Part shown: positions 22,889 through 35,027 of the stretch, piece by piece | Layout of the letters: each line of letters begins with the position of its first letter | Numbering within the stretch: position 1 is the first letter of the stretch | NCBI GenBank assembly: GCA_001792895.1 | Contig: MARA01000001.1 | Span: 3,038,001-3,102,000 of the forward strand | DNA length: 64,000 nucleotides | From: Lentinus brumalis | Lineage: Eukaryota; Basidiomycota; Agaricomycetes; Polyporales; Polyporaceae | Direction: 5' to 3' | Program-made: the position numbers and the translations under genes | The notes under the pieces: generated by a model | The model's database searches: none | What the model saw: only the letters and a program-made list of their open reading frames with translations | What the model was told of the DNA's origin: nothing

Positions 22889-23628
22889 TTTGGACGGAGA
22901 TATAATGAGTGATATCTCTAGCACGATGAAATCCGGAGTCCCCACCTTCGACGATGCTCACACGGAGTCAGCCTCTTGGTGCTGGGCGTTATGCCGTGTA
23001 AAGATATGAACAGCGCCTCTAAACAGACATATATATTCTGACGGATGATCCGGGAGGAGAATAACAATATGCGAACTAGACGACGAACGTATACATTATG
23101 CTAACTTTTCGCAAGAGCGATTCGCTCATATACAGTGCACAGCGCACGGAGGGAAGAGTACAAACAGATAGACACAGCAAGCGAGATGAGATGAGGAGTA
23201 GGATGAGGATTGAAGATGCCAGATCAGGTCGGTTGAGATTACTATGAAAGATGGTGACGGGGGATATGAGGACGAGGACAGGGTAAGGGGTAAGGGGTAA
23301 GAGGTGGGGGGTAGGGGGTAGTTGGATCAGGTGACTATAGAAACGGGAGACTTGATGCGTAGACGATGCCGGTGCGTGATGTCCATGCGTGTCGAGGCAC
23401 GCGCGAATGTAGATGCCAACGCGATCCCGAAGTGCAAAGGGCAAAAAGATGCAAAGAAACACAAGGGGACAAGTACAAGGAGAGGGATTGCAGTGTACAA
23501 AACGACGAGGGGAACAGGTGCGACAAGCGACAAACAGAAAACATGAAGACGAAGACTGAACAATGAGGGTAGAAGAGACGGCATGCACATGGTCCACCGA
23601 CAAACGATGACACAACGAAAGAGAGATG
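22889..23628. other. Intergenic, 3' flanks of TPS3 and the RasGEF gene
   Basis: The two genes converge here. The stretch is purine-rich on the plus strand. A G-run cluster (23281-23319) lies about 310 nt past the RasGEF stop. No gene is recognised. Confidence 0.45.
23281..23319 (+). other. G-run cluster with G-quadruplex potential
   Basis: Runs of 3 to 6 G separated by TAA, TAAGAGGT or TA occur in direct succession (GGGTAAGGGGTAAGGGGTAA and onward). In the RasGEF transcript (minus strand) the same stretch is C-rich and falls in the probable 3' flank. Confidence 0.5.
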
Positions 23629-26600
23629 CTATGAAGCTGGAGCGGGAGAGACGGATTGTTGCGAGCGGCTAGCCCACGCGAAGAGCTGGCGCACATCGCT
23701 GCTTGGAGGCGCCTCTGCGGACTGTTTCGGCTCGACAAGTAGACTGCGCCGGTAGAGGTCCTGGAGGTCGCCCTGGCGCTGAGACTTCTCGAAGGCATCC
23801 CGGAGGTATACCTGCACCTCTGGGATTACCTTGAGGTTGTACGGCACCTGGAAGCGTTGCATATCTACGAAGGTGCGCATGAGCTATAGTCAATCGCAGC
23901 AGAGACGAGACGTGAAGAACAACGGACCTTGGACGATACGCGCGAGCTTGTGGTACTTGTTGAAGTTGAGCAGCTTCTTCTCTGGTGCCTTCGGCGACGT
24001 CCTGTACGAGGGGTTGCCCTCGCGGCAGAACGTAATGTCCGTCAGGTACAGGCCTGTACGAGTACAATCAGACTGTCAGCATGGATTGTATGTGAGAGTA
24101 TGATGCACTCACCAAGGAAGGGAACTGCAGGAGGAGCGGTATTCCGCAGACGCGAGCGATACTCGTGGTAATTCCTCGCATGGTCAGCGAGCTTCCTCAA
24201 TGACTCCAGCTGCACCTTCGCCTTCTGGGGCAGGCCCTACAGCAACGACCATCGTCAGCGCCATGCTGCAATGGACACAAGACAGCGGAAAAGGCACTCA
24301 CCACCCAGGTCTGGTGCAGCCTCGCGATCGTCGAGGAGTCTAACGCGGCCAAGATACTCCTCGGCGTGCTGTAGTTCATCAACCCCACACACCGATCCGC
24401 AAGCTTGATGAAGAACTTGACGAGCACCGTCCGCTTCTTCGTGTCCGGCTCGTTCAGTATGCTCTCCGCGACCCACCCGGTGATCGCCGTGCTCAGCGAC
24501 GTCACCCCCTTCACGTTCGCATTCAGCCCCTTCTCCTTCCCGCCTACGCCCAGCATCTCCTCGGGCTCGATCGCGCAGTACAGCGTGCATTCCATCAACG
24601 TGAGCTGCCTCGCAAGCTCCAGCGCGTCGAAGTCCGTCAGCGCCACGCTCGCATAGTGCCTCGACCGCAGCGCCGACAACACGTTCTTCGTCATGATCGG
24701 CCTCGGGACCTCCGAGATCGGGCCAGGGAACGTCGGGGGGTTCAGCGGGATCCCCGCGTCGCGCACCCTGTCTCCCTTGGGGCTCGACAGCTCGGTGCTC
24801 GGGCCCGCGGAGACGCGCTGGTGGATGAGCTCGAGGATGCGCTGGCTCGGCCCGGGGAACATCGCCGCGAGCGCGTCCTTGATGAACGACACGAGCGTCG
24901 GCACGACCACGGCGTCTGTCGAGTGCCGCCAGTAGCTCTCCACCCACGTCTTGATGAAGTTGCTCACGCGCAGACGCACCGGCAGGCCCTTGCGCTGCTG
25001 CCACAGGCGGAGGTCCCCGTCTGACAGCCCCGGCGGCGGGAGAATGTTATACCGCGCGATAACCGTGGCGAGGAGCTCCGAGGGCGTCGTGAACAGCCGG
25101 AATGTCATGAAAAACACCGCGGCGAAGGGGGGCTCGACCAGCGCGTCGTGCGGCGTCATGCGTTCGACCAGCGCCTCGAGCGTCGCGCCGACGAGCTGGC
25201 CGTCACTGTTGTACGCGACATCCTCGGGCGCGTGGTCGTGCGGGAAGGTCCAAGGCAGGACGGCGCTCTCGAAGGCGTGACCACCAGGGACACTGGGAAG
25301 CTCGCCGTTGAGCAGCTTCTCCTCGAAGGACATCGTGCTTGGAGGCGCGCAATGGCGCGTGCTGCCTTCCCAAGTCGTCCGGTCGTCCTCCGTCGGCGCA
25401 TACGAATTGAGCGACATCGCGTCCGACCTCGTCGCCACAGACTCAAACGACGGGCGCACGGGCGGGAGTTCCCTCTCTCCAGTAACAGGACTCGGGCTGA
25501 CAGGCGTACAAGACATCCTCTCCTCTCCTCCAACCTCCGTCTCTTCCTCCGGTTCTGTCTCGGGACCAGGAGACAGCGGTTGCTGCACGATCGAGAGAGG
25601 TGAGTCGTCCGCATGCCGCTTGACGGCCGCGATCATCGTGTGGTCCGCGTCCTCCGCGTCCTGCGCCTGGATCGTGAGGTCCTCCTCGCCCTCGACATAC
25701 ACCCCATGCAACTCGCGTAAGCTGCTCTCCTTGCGGATTCTCGGCGCAAGCGAGCTCCGCGTGCTCTTGGTGCTCGCGGTGGATGGACGATGCGCATGGC
25801 CGAACTTGCGCGGAGTGTACATCCCGCCATCGGGATCGCCAGGAGCGGGGAGGTTGAATACGAAGGGCCGCTCGCCCGTCGTGCGCTGCAGGCACTTCTT
25901 GACCGCGTTGACGCAGTCGGAGCCCGCCTTGAGCCCGTTCGTCGCACATCGCAGCAGACCCTCCTTCTCCGCCTCCTCGGACACATCATCGGCTGGAGGG
26001 GCGGTGAGCAAGCGGACGGACTCCGCAAGGGTGCTCGTGACGTTATACAGCCCCTCCTTGGAAGCGCGGAGGCCGTCAGCCTTCGCTGGGGGGATATCCG
26101 GATGTCGGAGGACGGCCTCGACGATAGTGAGGAGGCGACAGACAACATCGACGACCTCACGCACGAGGTCATACATGTGCCCCTTGCTCGATGCATGCGA
26201 ATGCCGGGAGTGTGAGTGCGCATGACCGATGAACGCAGCGATCGTCGATAGGAAATTGTCGTGCGTATATCTGAGTGCCTCCGTAAGCTCTGGGGTCGTC
26301 GCCGGACCGCAAGGGAACACAGGCGTTGCGGGGGTGCCAACGGAATCACTCGAGAAGGACGATGTCGAGGAGTCGCTGCTGACTGAGTCCTGCGCAGGCC
26401 TGTGACCGCGCGGCGTGCTTTCGCTGAATGTGCGCCGTGCAGGCGTAGCGAGCTGCTGCTGGGACAACTTACGTTGGGGCAACCTGAGCGGGCCTGCCGG
26501 CATAGGCGGATAGTCCGCGCCCATGACAGCGCGTTTCGGGACCTTGAGGTCTCCAAGACTCTTCGGCCTGCTCGGAGTACTCGTGTTGGGCATTCTCCGG

Positions 26601-28154
26601 GGTCGTGCCGCGATTCCGTTGGTCGTGCGACCCGGCGTTGCAAACTCGTCGTCGTCGTCGAGACGGGAGGACTGGGAGTCGGTGCGGGCTGCGCGCATCG
26701 CGGTGGGAGGAAATTTAATGCCGCACTGCACCGCGACGGCGAGAAAGCCCCGTACGTGCGCGAAGAGTTGTCCAGTGAGTCGGACCATGGCCTGAACCTC
26801 TATCTCGCGTGTCTCGTCGGTGATGGTATCCTCGGACGCGCGCTTCGCCTGGGAAACGAGCGAGGCCAAGTCCGACAGGATACGCTTGCGTTCTTGTGAA
26901 AGGACGCCATATTGCCTGAGTACTGGCGCGTCGCGGGAAAGGCACCCAATGTCGGAGAGGAGGGCGCGAACGCAGGAGATGATACACGCGGTGGCAGGCT
27001 GGTAGTGTTGAATGCGGCTTGTGCGAACGGCATTTTGGAGTAGGGAGAGGGCTTTGAGTAACGGGAGCATGAGCGGTGGGCAGTACATGTCGATAGTCTG
27101 GCTGAAGGAGTCGGCGGGTGATGGTTTGTGGTCGTTGCGTGCGAACGTTGTTTGCCGTTTGCAAGAGCTGGTGCTCGCCCAGGACGTCGTTGACGAAACG
27201 GACATGTTGTTGGCATGTCCGGGGCGTGGTTTCTGCGTTACATGGTCAGTCCTGTCTACTATTTCTGTGCTTCAGGCGGTCGCGTGGCTACCAGGGAAGC
27301 CTCATAACGAGACCGTAGCGCGGAGAATGAACCGTTGTGAACAACAACGTTACGTCTGAATCCTGTGTCAATGTTCCAACAGAAGACAAAAGGAGCTTCT
27401 TGGATTGTAATGATTGCGCTTGATCCTCCGCCGTCAAACAAGGATACGCAGCAGTCCGTCAAGGGTTTATTCGCCGTCAATCAGCAGAAGATGACGGAAA
27501 CAGTACCAGCGGTTTCGTACACCCCGCTGATCGTGTTTCCGTCGATGTCCAAAATCCTGTTCACGGCGTTTGAACGGAACCAGGTGCATTGCTCACCTTT
27601 CCAGGAAGCTCTTCCTCGGTCAACAGGCCGACCTCGGACGTGACATAGTTGCTCGGAAACCATCCTCGTCTTCCATCCAGCTCGCCGTCCCACCAACCGC
27701 TGGGGTCGCGATTCAAGACGTGGATGACTTGCCCGGCGCGAAAGGTCAGGCAGGTGATGTTCGGTTGCTGCGGAGAGAAGTCGTGCATGGCCAGAACGTA
27801 CTCTTCAGCGTCGCTGGTCCCTTCCTCCTCCTCCTCGGAGTCGATCGTAGGCCATGCTGTGGGGGCGCCTGGGCGACTAGACGCGGATGTTGGAGTTGTG
27901 GGCATAGAACGCTGACTCCGAGCAGAGTTTGCGGATAGATATGAGGCGCTGGAGGGTGCGCGCGAGGTGGTGGACATGACGGAGGAGGCAGAAGCAGAAG
28001 ATGGACTGCGTAGAGTATGCTGCGAGGAGCTTGCGGCGCTGCGGGCAGACAGAGGCGTGCGCGGGGTGCGTGCACCATCGCGGTGTGCTCGGCTGGAGGA
28101 AGGGTCGGCCGACGCAGCGAGGGAAGTGTCTATCCTAAGATGTGAGACGGGCAT
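23629..28154 (-). CDS. SH3-RasGEF (Cdc25-type Ras guanine-nucleotide exchange factor)
   Basis: The proposed start is ATG 28154 (MPVSHLRIDTSL), after a long pyrimidine-rich leader. The first exon has a Ser/Thr-rich stretch and an SH3 domain (EEYVLAMHDFSP, DPSGWWDGELDGRRGWFPSN, YVTSEVG). A very long exon (about 27240-24290) holds a conserved helical region (MYCPPLMLPLLKALSLLQNA), Ser-rich linkers, a RasGEF-N block (VEPPFAAVFFMTFRLFTTPS) and the catalytic RasGEF block (DFDALELARQLTLMECTLYC). Terminal exons add LYLTDITFCREGNPSY and FEKSQRQGDLQDLYRRSLLV with an EPKQ end. Cdc25-type proteins load Ras with GTP upstream of cAMP/PKA or MAPK signalling. The gap between the SH3 exon and the long exon (about 27240-27602) is 360 nt, long for this genome, and may contain a missed small exon. 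Confidence 0.88.
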
Positions 28155-30716
28155 TCCGGGACATTCGGCGACGCTGGTAGAGTGATGTGAAGGCAAGGCG
28201 GATGTCTCAGACGTGGCGAACGGGAGGGGGAGTCGGGAGCGAACGAAAGCAAGGGAGAGCGGGTGAAGCGGGCGAAGAGTAGGGCAGCAGGCGAGATACC
28301 AGCGCGTTCGAAAGTCGCGAAATCTGGGAGGCGGGGATATATGGGGCGGGGCGATGGAGGGAAGCACGAAGCTTGCCAGTCCGCCGGGAACGGGACGGGG
28401 TCGGGGAGGGCGAAGGACAGGCTGCGTGCGGACCTCCTCCCTGCGAACCAGGTTCATCTTCCGTCACCATCGCGTGACTCTTGATGTGACACACGCGCCG
28501 CCCGCTCTCGACGCGCTCCCTGTCGCGTCCACCGTCACTTTGAGCGGTGTCCTTGCCTCGAGGCTGGTCGATACTTCTGCTCGTCGTCTCCAGGACTCTC
28601 GAGGTCGTCCTCAACTTGTCCTCAACGCCTCCGATCGACCACACTACCGTCACCGCGATCGCCGGGACTCCTGCCTCCGCGTGCGCCGTGCTAGCACTTA
28701 TCAAGTTAGACGCGTCGCCCTTGCTGAACTCTGCTCCTGGAAAGGACATCGGTCAAACCTGCCACAGCCTCCCGGACGCACGATTCGCGGACAATAACGA
28801 ACACGGGAGTTCAGCAGTCCCTCAAGGCTGTGTGCCAGTCAGAGCGGAAGCAGCACCTAGCCCACTCGTGTCGCAGCAATGCTCGCTCGAACATACGGTC
28901 CATGGTTGTGGATCACTATCCTCCTTGAATCTCCTGACTACACCACCGGGTGAAGGCAGAGGTTGACACAGGGTGTGTAGCGGCAGATACGGTAAACATA
29001 TTCAAATAGACCTTGCGCGCGTATCAATCCAACATGTAATAAGTCTTGGTCCTCAACCTCGCCCTCATATTGTTTCAACCCGGAGTGTACACTGCACCAT
29101 ATCCTTGATCTGTACTCCTCTTGGCAATGTCCGTCCAGCCCAGAAACCATATGCATACCACCTTCGTTGCTTTACCAACTGCGTACTGCAGCAGCCGCCG
29201 GCCTCCGTCCCTCTCCGTCCTCCCCTCCCGCTGCAAAGTGTCCTCGACCGCCTGCCCTGAATATGTCACATGATGGGATGCTCAGCTGACACTGTGACTT
29301 AGCAGTTTTTCGTCGTCGTCGTCGTCGTCTCTTCCTCCTCCTCCTCCTCGTCGTCGCCGCTCGGCCTCCTCCTCGTTGCCGTCGTTGTACCGCCAACTAG
29401 CCGGGACTTCCGATGCATCAAGCAATCCATGGCAAGACAATCGCTCTCCTTCACACCTCTGGGTTGGACCTCCTCAGGCTCATCTTGCTCACCTGCCTGC
29501 CTCTCTCTCGCTTGCTCACTCGCCGGCCTCTGCTTTGGTCCCTGTCTTTGTCTCTTTTGCCACGCGGTTCACCCTGTCCTTGTCTTGCTCGTACATCGCA
29601 CTGTCTTCCGCTACGCCATCTCTATCCGCCTCTGTCGACCACGTCATCTTCATCTCTCTCGCCCACTGCGCCGTCTTGGTCCTGCTCGCCTGCCTCGCCG
29701 TCGTTGGTCCGGCTGGAGTACCGTATTGGATGGCACTGCTGATAGTCTCGACGATGCGGTAGCGGAGGAGGACGAGGATAAGAGAACGTGAAGGTGACAA
29801 GGGCGGAGCATTACCGCTGATTGTGTAATAGTACATGTATATGACCTGATAATATATGATGTCGCCCTCTCGTACTTCCATTCTATCCTGCTCAATTCAT
29901 TGTGCATCGTTGCTGGCATTTGGTGCATATAAAAATTCAATCAGGAGGCAGCAAAAGCAGATTGGATATTAGCAGCGTCTTAGGTATAGGCGCTTAGTGC
30001 AATATGATATCTATACTGTTTCCACCCGCCAAGGGGGTTTGCTGAGGCACCGTTCGGGTACGCGACCTGTAACATCGATCCGGCCAGGTCTGATGTTTTG
30101 TAGGATCCAGGGTGATGCTCAACATAGGATCGATACGCATCCTGATACGGACTCAACATCGTGATTACATACTGGCCACATATCGGAGTCACCCGGTGGT
30201 GTACTGCTAGTGATCAAGTTTGCCCGGGTGTGACCCAGCGTCTCGGAAGGGGCTGATCACGATGACCAGAGGTCTTCCGTTCCGACTGCATGCAGCACCG
30301 GTCCTGTTCATCTGCACGGAACAGGTTTATAACACCGGTGCTCTCGGTAGAACCTCCGCGCAAGTATGGAATGTTTAATCTCCCAGTGGGCCAATGGTAG
30401 CCCAGTCGCTGATTACGTCCTTACATCCTCCATCGAGTACCGCCCATCGATGCGCCTTATCTCTCCCTCTCGAGCCTTGTTATCTGCGTACATGCCCGGT
30501 CAACTACTCACGGTTATCTGCCCAGCATCTCCTCCTGTCAATGTCATTAACAGAGTCATAGTGATCATGGGCTCGAGAACGTCAGGGGCGGCTCATTCTC
30601 TCGCCTTTGTCTTCAAACCACATCCTTCTGGTCGGTCTCGCTGACTCTTGCTGTCCTGGGCAGTGGATATTACACACCATATCCCACCAAGAGCAACTCC
30701 GGGAACCAGGTTGAAG
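28155..30716. other. Intergenic between RasGEF and NiCoT genes, low-complexity
   Basis: The 2.5 kb contain the RasGEF leader, a trinucleotide-repeat tract and pyrimidine-rich DNA near 29430-29700. Open frames there encode Leu/Ser/Pro-rich polypeptides without domains. No gene is supported. Confidence 0.4.
29311..29358. repeat. Trinucleotide microsatellite (CGT)n(CCT)n(CGT)n
   Basis: About six CGT units (29311-29328) are followed by about six CCT units and two or three more CGT units. The tract lies outside called genes. Confidence 0.8.
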
Positions 30717-33444
30717 ATGGCTCGGCGATTAAGCGGCGTCCTCTCAGTTCGCCGTCCCCGCCTCCCTGCGCTCACGCTCTTCGGCCGCTCTCTCCTTCTG
30801 CTCACCGCGGAGCTGCTCGCAAACGCCGTCTGCTGGATCGTCTGCGCGATTCTCTTCAGTCGCCGGCCCGCGACGCGCCCCGTCCTCTCTCTTGCACTCC
30901 TGGCCTGGGTTAGTGCGCTCGTTGCTGTCATCAACAGCGGTCGCAGTGTATTAATGAAGTCATTCGATCCGACGGACAATATCGATTGCCCCTTGACATG
31001 CCCAAACGCGGAAACTTGCGTGGACATCGTAGACTATCGGGCTTAGACATGGTACGTAAGTGCGGATTTAAGAGCTGACTGCTGAGCGCTGAGCCGAGGT
31101 GCCAAGTACTGTAATGACTTCTTCGGAGGCTAGTATGTCATGTCACACAAATCATGGGTACGCAACATATGGTGACAATTGAGAGACCATGGAGAGACAA
31201 TTCGTCTCCGCGTGGCCTTCCATGCTATGCTTGCACGGGTTGCTGGACACCGTTCTCCAGTGCGTACTGTACTCTGTAACGGAGTGCAGCAGGCGCCGTT
31301 GCGATATGATAGACTTACGCAGTGAGCTAGCTGTTCGCACTTCTGGGTGCATCGCGGGAACTATATTCTTGGATGTGACGCAAAGACACTGGTCAGGCTT
31401 CCCAGACGTAGGCCGAATGTCGAACTCCCGGCTTCCGCGGGCAGGCTGCCTTCCAATCACCGTCAGATTGTCAGGACGGGATTGTGTCCTTGTCTGAGCT
31501 GATCTGAAGCACCGTACCACACGGTTACCTGACTTCCCGTCCCTACATAGGCTTGAGAGACACGCCTACTGCAACCTAGTCGCCTCCTACCAACCGCCCC
31601 AGCCACTTCAAACCCTCACTGACGTCTTGCGTGACAGCCCTGGACGCCGACCACATCAGGTAGCCCTCGCCTTTACTTCCGTGAGTGCATGTCCATACCC
31701 GCACACACCGTACCCACGCGCACGCAGCGAAGCTAACCGAACTTATCAGGTTTCTGCGTCGCATAGCTGACTCACTGGCTATCGACTGTCCGATGTTCCT
31801 CCTCTCTGACGTGCACCTGGAACCAAACCCTTCGCAGCGCGATTGACAACGCGACCCGGAGCCTCATCAACCTCGGCCAGCTTCCCGTTACCTGCGGCTT
31901 GTTCTTCTCTCTGGGGCACAGCACGATTGTGATCGTTGTGGTGGGTTGCCCCACATTCCCCAACCCACCCCGTGCTGCTCTGACATCTGCGCAGAATGTA
32001 GCCATCGCGATCAGCACCAATGTATACAACCACATAGATGGTGTGGGAGAGATCGGGGGTATCGTAGGTAACACTCTGTTCTCCCTCCTCTTCCGTTCGC
32101 ATCTCGCTAACGAGCTACTGCTATCTGCTGTGGTGCAGGTGCCGCTGTGAGCGCATCCTTCCTATTCATAGTCGGCCTTGCGAACTCTATCATTCTCTAC
32201 CGGATTCTCCGCAAGCGTCACCGGGTTCGCAACTTCATAAAGCAGTCAGAATCGCATCAATCATACTGACGCATCTGCACAAAAGCTTAAGACAGAGCGC
32301 GCCTCACGCGCCGCAAAGGGCGAAGAAGCCCTACCCACCAAGGACGACGACGAGATGGACGAGGAGCCCCACCGCAACACACTTATGATGCGGCTCATCG
32401 GGCCAGTCGTCACCTTCGTCGACCGTCCGTGGAAGATGTACCCCGTCGGGGTGCTCTTCGGCTTCGGTCAGTCTTTCAAAACATATTGTCCCCGTACTCC
32501 CGGACCCTTGTCGCTGACGGTCATCTTGGACTCGGATACCCACGGACCTCCCTTCCAGGCTTCGACACCGCATCATCAATCGCACTCCTCGCCATCTCCG
32601 CAATCGCGAAGCGTGATCCCGACGGGCAGCAGATCAACCCTGCGGACATCGTCATCCTCCCGGTAAGAACGCGACGTCCCATTCATAGACTCGCGCTTCG
32701 ACGAGCGACCGCTGACTTCCCTGACTGCTACCCTTTGCTCGCGCAGTTGCTCTTCACGGTCGGCATGACGCTCATCGACTCGCTCGACTCGGTCATCATG
32801 CTCTACTCATACGCAGGCTTTCCAGAACGGTCCTTCGCCATCTTCGAGCGACGACCACCTGCTACCAGCACCAGCACCAACCCTGCAGACTCGCCGCTCC
32901 CCCGAGTCGCCCAATCCGCAACCCACGAACATCTCGAAGCTGCCCCTGTTGCGGAGGTGCCGCGGACGCAGGACGAGAAGCACGCAGATGAGAAGGCAGT
33001 GGACGTCGTGACCGTGACGGACCCCGAGGACGCGTCCGAGTCCGAGTCTGAGGCTGCGCGCAGACGCACGCTGCGCGTGAAGCACAATGCGATGTCGAAC
33101 CTCAGCATCCTGCTCACCGTCATGAGCATCATGGTCGCGTTCAGCATCTCGCTCATCACGACGATGGGCCTGATCGGGGACCACTGCACCCCCTGCCAGA
33201 ATGCAGCCAACGCAGAGGACGGGGGTGGGCTCGCGGGGAGGTGGTGGAGAGGCTGGGCACACGTGCGTTGGGGTGCTTCAGAAGTCTTGTCTGACGACTG
33301 GGCTCACTCCGGACTATACAGGCAAATGACAACAGCGGATACATCGGAGCGGCCATCGTAGGCTCGTTCGTCTTCGTGGTCGGCAGCTGGTACGGGGCGC
33401 GTTTCCTGTACAGAAAATGGCAGAGGCAACAGGCGAGGCAGTGA
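30717..33444 (+). CDS. Nickel/cobalt transporter, NiCoT family
   Basis: The gene starts at ATG 30717; the first exon (to 30908) ends LALLAW. A 19-nt exon (31033-31051) adds TIGLRH, a 22-nt exon (31638-31659) adds ALDADHIS, and the exon at 31838 continues AIDNATRSLINLGQLPVTCG. Together they give the HxxxxDH signature of transmembrane segment II that defines the family. Further blocks are LFFSLGHSTIVIVV, AIAISTNVYNHIDGVGEIGG, SFLFIVGLANSIILYRILRK, WKMYPVGVLFGFGFDTASSI, LLFTVGMTLIDSLDSVIMLY and a last exon with GAAIVGSFVFVVGSWYGARF ending at TGA 33442-33444. A long acidic cytoplasmic loop (DEDASESESEAARR type) precedes MSNLSILLTVMSIMVAFSIS. It imports Ni2+ or Co2+, in fungi usually to serve urease. 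Two introns (586 and 178 nt) are unusually long. Confidence 0.87.
31033..31051 (+). other. 19-nt microexon in the NiCoT gene
   Basis: ACTATCGGGCTTAGACATG follows the acceptor catcgtag and precedes the strong donor gtacgtaagt. It encodes Thr-Ile-Gly-Leu-Arg-His plus the first base of the next codon, supplying the first His of the HxxxxDH motif. Confidence 0.75.
31638..31659 (+). other. 22-nt microexon in the NiCoT gene
   Basis: The 22 bases after the acceptor gcgtgacag encode Ala(part)-Leu-Asp-Ala-Asp-His-Ile and two bases of Ser, so the Asp-His pair of the metal motif lies here. The donor is gtagcc, a weaker match than most in this window. Confidence 0.75.
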
Positions 33445-33567
33445 AAATCCAAGTGGATGTGCCCGCTAGGCATCGGACGAGAAAGCAACGACAGCAACAA
33501 GAGGCTACATATGTATACACTGTATCATGACACCCATCGACTCCCAATGTATCTCCTAGCTCTGACC

Positions 33568-34964
33568 TCATACAGCGTCCACCATCCCAGGCGGCGCAAA
33601 CATAAACCTGACCGTCTTGTCGTTCCTCCCCAGCAAGGTCGAGTCTGACTTGTCAAACGCGATATTCTCCCCACCAGCCACACTCTCGCGGATCCTCGAC
33701 GGGTGCTCCGTCTCGCGCATGACGATCTTCAGCCGGATGAGCTGGTCCGCTTTGTACGGCACCTGTACGGACGGCGCCGCCGGGGTACGCGACAGGTGCG
33801 GGGAGGGCGACGACGGCGTCTGCGGAGATGTGTTCGCGGTGGTGGGGGTCTGCGCAGCGGCGATGAGGAGGTCGATCACCTCGTGCGCTATTTCCTCGAT
33901 GTCCTCTATGTGCGCTTGGAACTGTCGTCCCCAGTCCCCGGATTTGCTGAGCGTGGCAGCGATCTGGTGTGCGCTATTGTGGCCGGGCTGTTCTGGTGTT
34001 GTGCCGCGCTCGAAAGAAGACAGAAGTGCAGCGAGGTATAGACAGCCCAGAGCGACGACGTGTGGTGGATATTGGAGGTTCAACAGGGTTCGGAAACTTG
34101 GAGAAACGTCAGCGTCCAAGCCCTGCCTGCAAGGACAACTCTCCGTACCTGTCGATGGCTAACCGGTATGCTAGCTTAGAGACCTTCTTCGAGGCTACTT
34201 GGAACATCAGCACGATTCGAGTCAATTGATCAGTAAATGCATACCTCCAAATGCGCGACTGATCTTGATGACATAGGGAAAAGGTAGCCGAGTGTTGAAG
34301 TTGAAGCATATGGTCTCGACTATGAGTCTCTCAATGGCCAGCAATCGCTGTCGGTCGTGCTCCATTTGCTGCGCCGCCTGGATTAGCCCTTGAGCAATAC
34401 AATGGGCGGAGGCCGCTTACATTTGGGTCAATATCGATCTCTCCGCCCATGGCTTTCGCCTTGGCCGCTCGGTCAGGGAACCGCACGGCGTACGAGGCAA
34501 TCAGCACATCTCGCGTCTTCTTCAGCGTGTCATGTATCTTGCACGACACGAACAGGGCAGCTATGCATACGTCCTGTCTCGCACCGTGAGCCGAGTCGCA
34601 CTGGCAGAGAGCGGGTTTGTGCGACGGACATGGTAGGCGAAGTCTTTGCGGGGAAAGAACAGGTGGAAGCGGTGGTACAGGTTCTGCGCCGTAGCGATGG
34701 TCTTCCTTGGGCTATTCCCTACGTCAGTTACTCACGAGTAATGAACTGAGTGGCACACAGGACTCACAAGCCGATGTCTGCCCCGATGGCCTCTATGAAG
34801 CCACAAGCCTGCTGCCTTGCCTTCTCCTCCTGAGTAATCGAAAGCTTTCCCCGCTGCTTCTCAGACAATCGCTCGACTTCTTGAGGCGTAAAGTACGGCA
34901 AGTGATACTTGAAGCGTGATGCGGGGATGAGCTGAGGCGGGTCGCCGCGGTAATCCAGGGCCAT
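33568..34964 (-). CDS. Cyclin, CTD-kinase type (Ctk2 / cyclin K-like)
   Basis: The start is ATG 34964 in a good context (ttgaccATGGCC); the stop is TGA 33568-33570. The N-terminus has YHLPYFTPQEVERLSEKQRG, KLSITQEEKARQQACGFIEA with IGADIGL, then RKTIATAQNLYHRFHLFFPR with KDF, IAALFVSCKIHDTLKKTRDV, RLIAVERLIVETICFNFNTR with LPFPYVIKI, and a second cyclin-fold helix with YPPHVVALGCLYLAALL. The C-terminal third is a Pro/Ser/Thr-rich tail. Cyclins of this type pair with Cdk9/Cdk12-like kinases that phosphorylate the RNA polymerase II C-terminal domain. Ctk2 versus cyclin K orthology cannot be separated by eye. It shares a 63-bp promoter with PIG-U. Confidence 0.8.
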
Positions 34965-35027
34965 GGTCAAAGTAGTAGCAGATCACGGTGCGCTATGGGC
35001 GCCTACACGACTTCCTCCTCAACGTCC
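34965..35027. promoter_or_regulatory. 63-bp bidirectional promoter/leader
   Basis: Only 63 bp separate the divergent ATGs of the cyclin (34964, minus) and PIG-U (35028, plus), so both 5' leaders and any core promoter must overlap or extend into the opposite gene. No TATA box is visible in the gap. Confidence 0.6.

Noticed and set aside
23076..23798. 240-codon minus-strand open frame downstream of and overlapping the RasGEF end
   Set aside because: It lies in a different frame from the last RasGEF exon, is Ser/Leu/Cys-rich without domains, and covers C-rich flank sequence.
24255..26643. Several long open frames inside the RasGEF exon on both strands
   Set aside because: They are other-frame readings of a GC-rich coding exon; the RasGEF frame has the conserved domains.
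29376..29791. Hydrophobic open frames of 110-130 codons on the plus strand, possible small membrane protein
   Set aside because: Three overlapping frames are all open and Leu/Ser-rich, which points to pyrimidine-rich composition and not to a gene.
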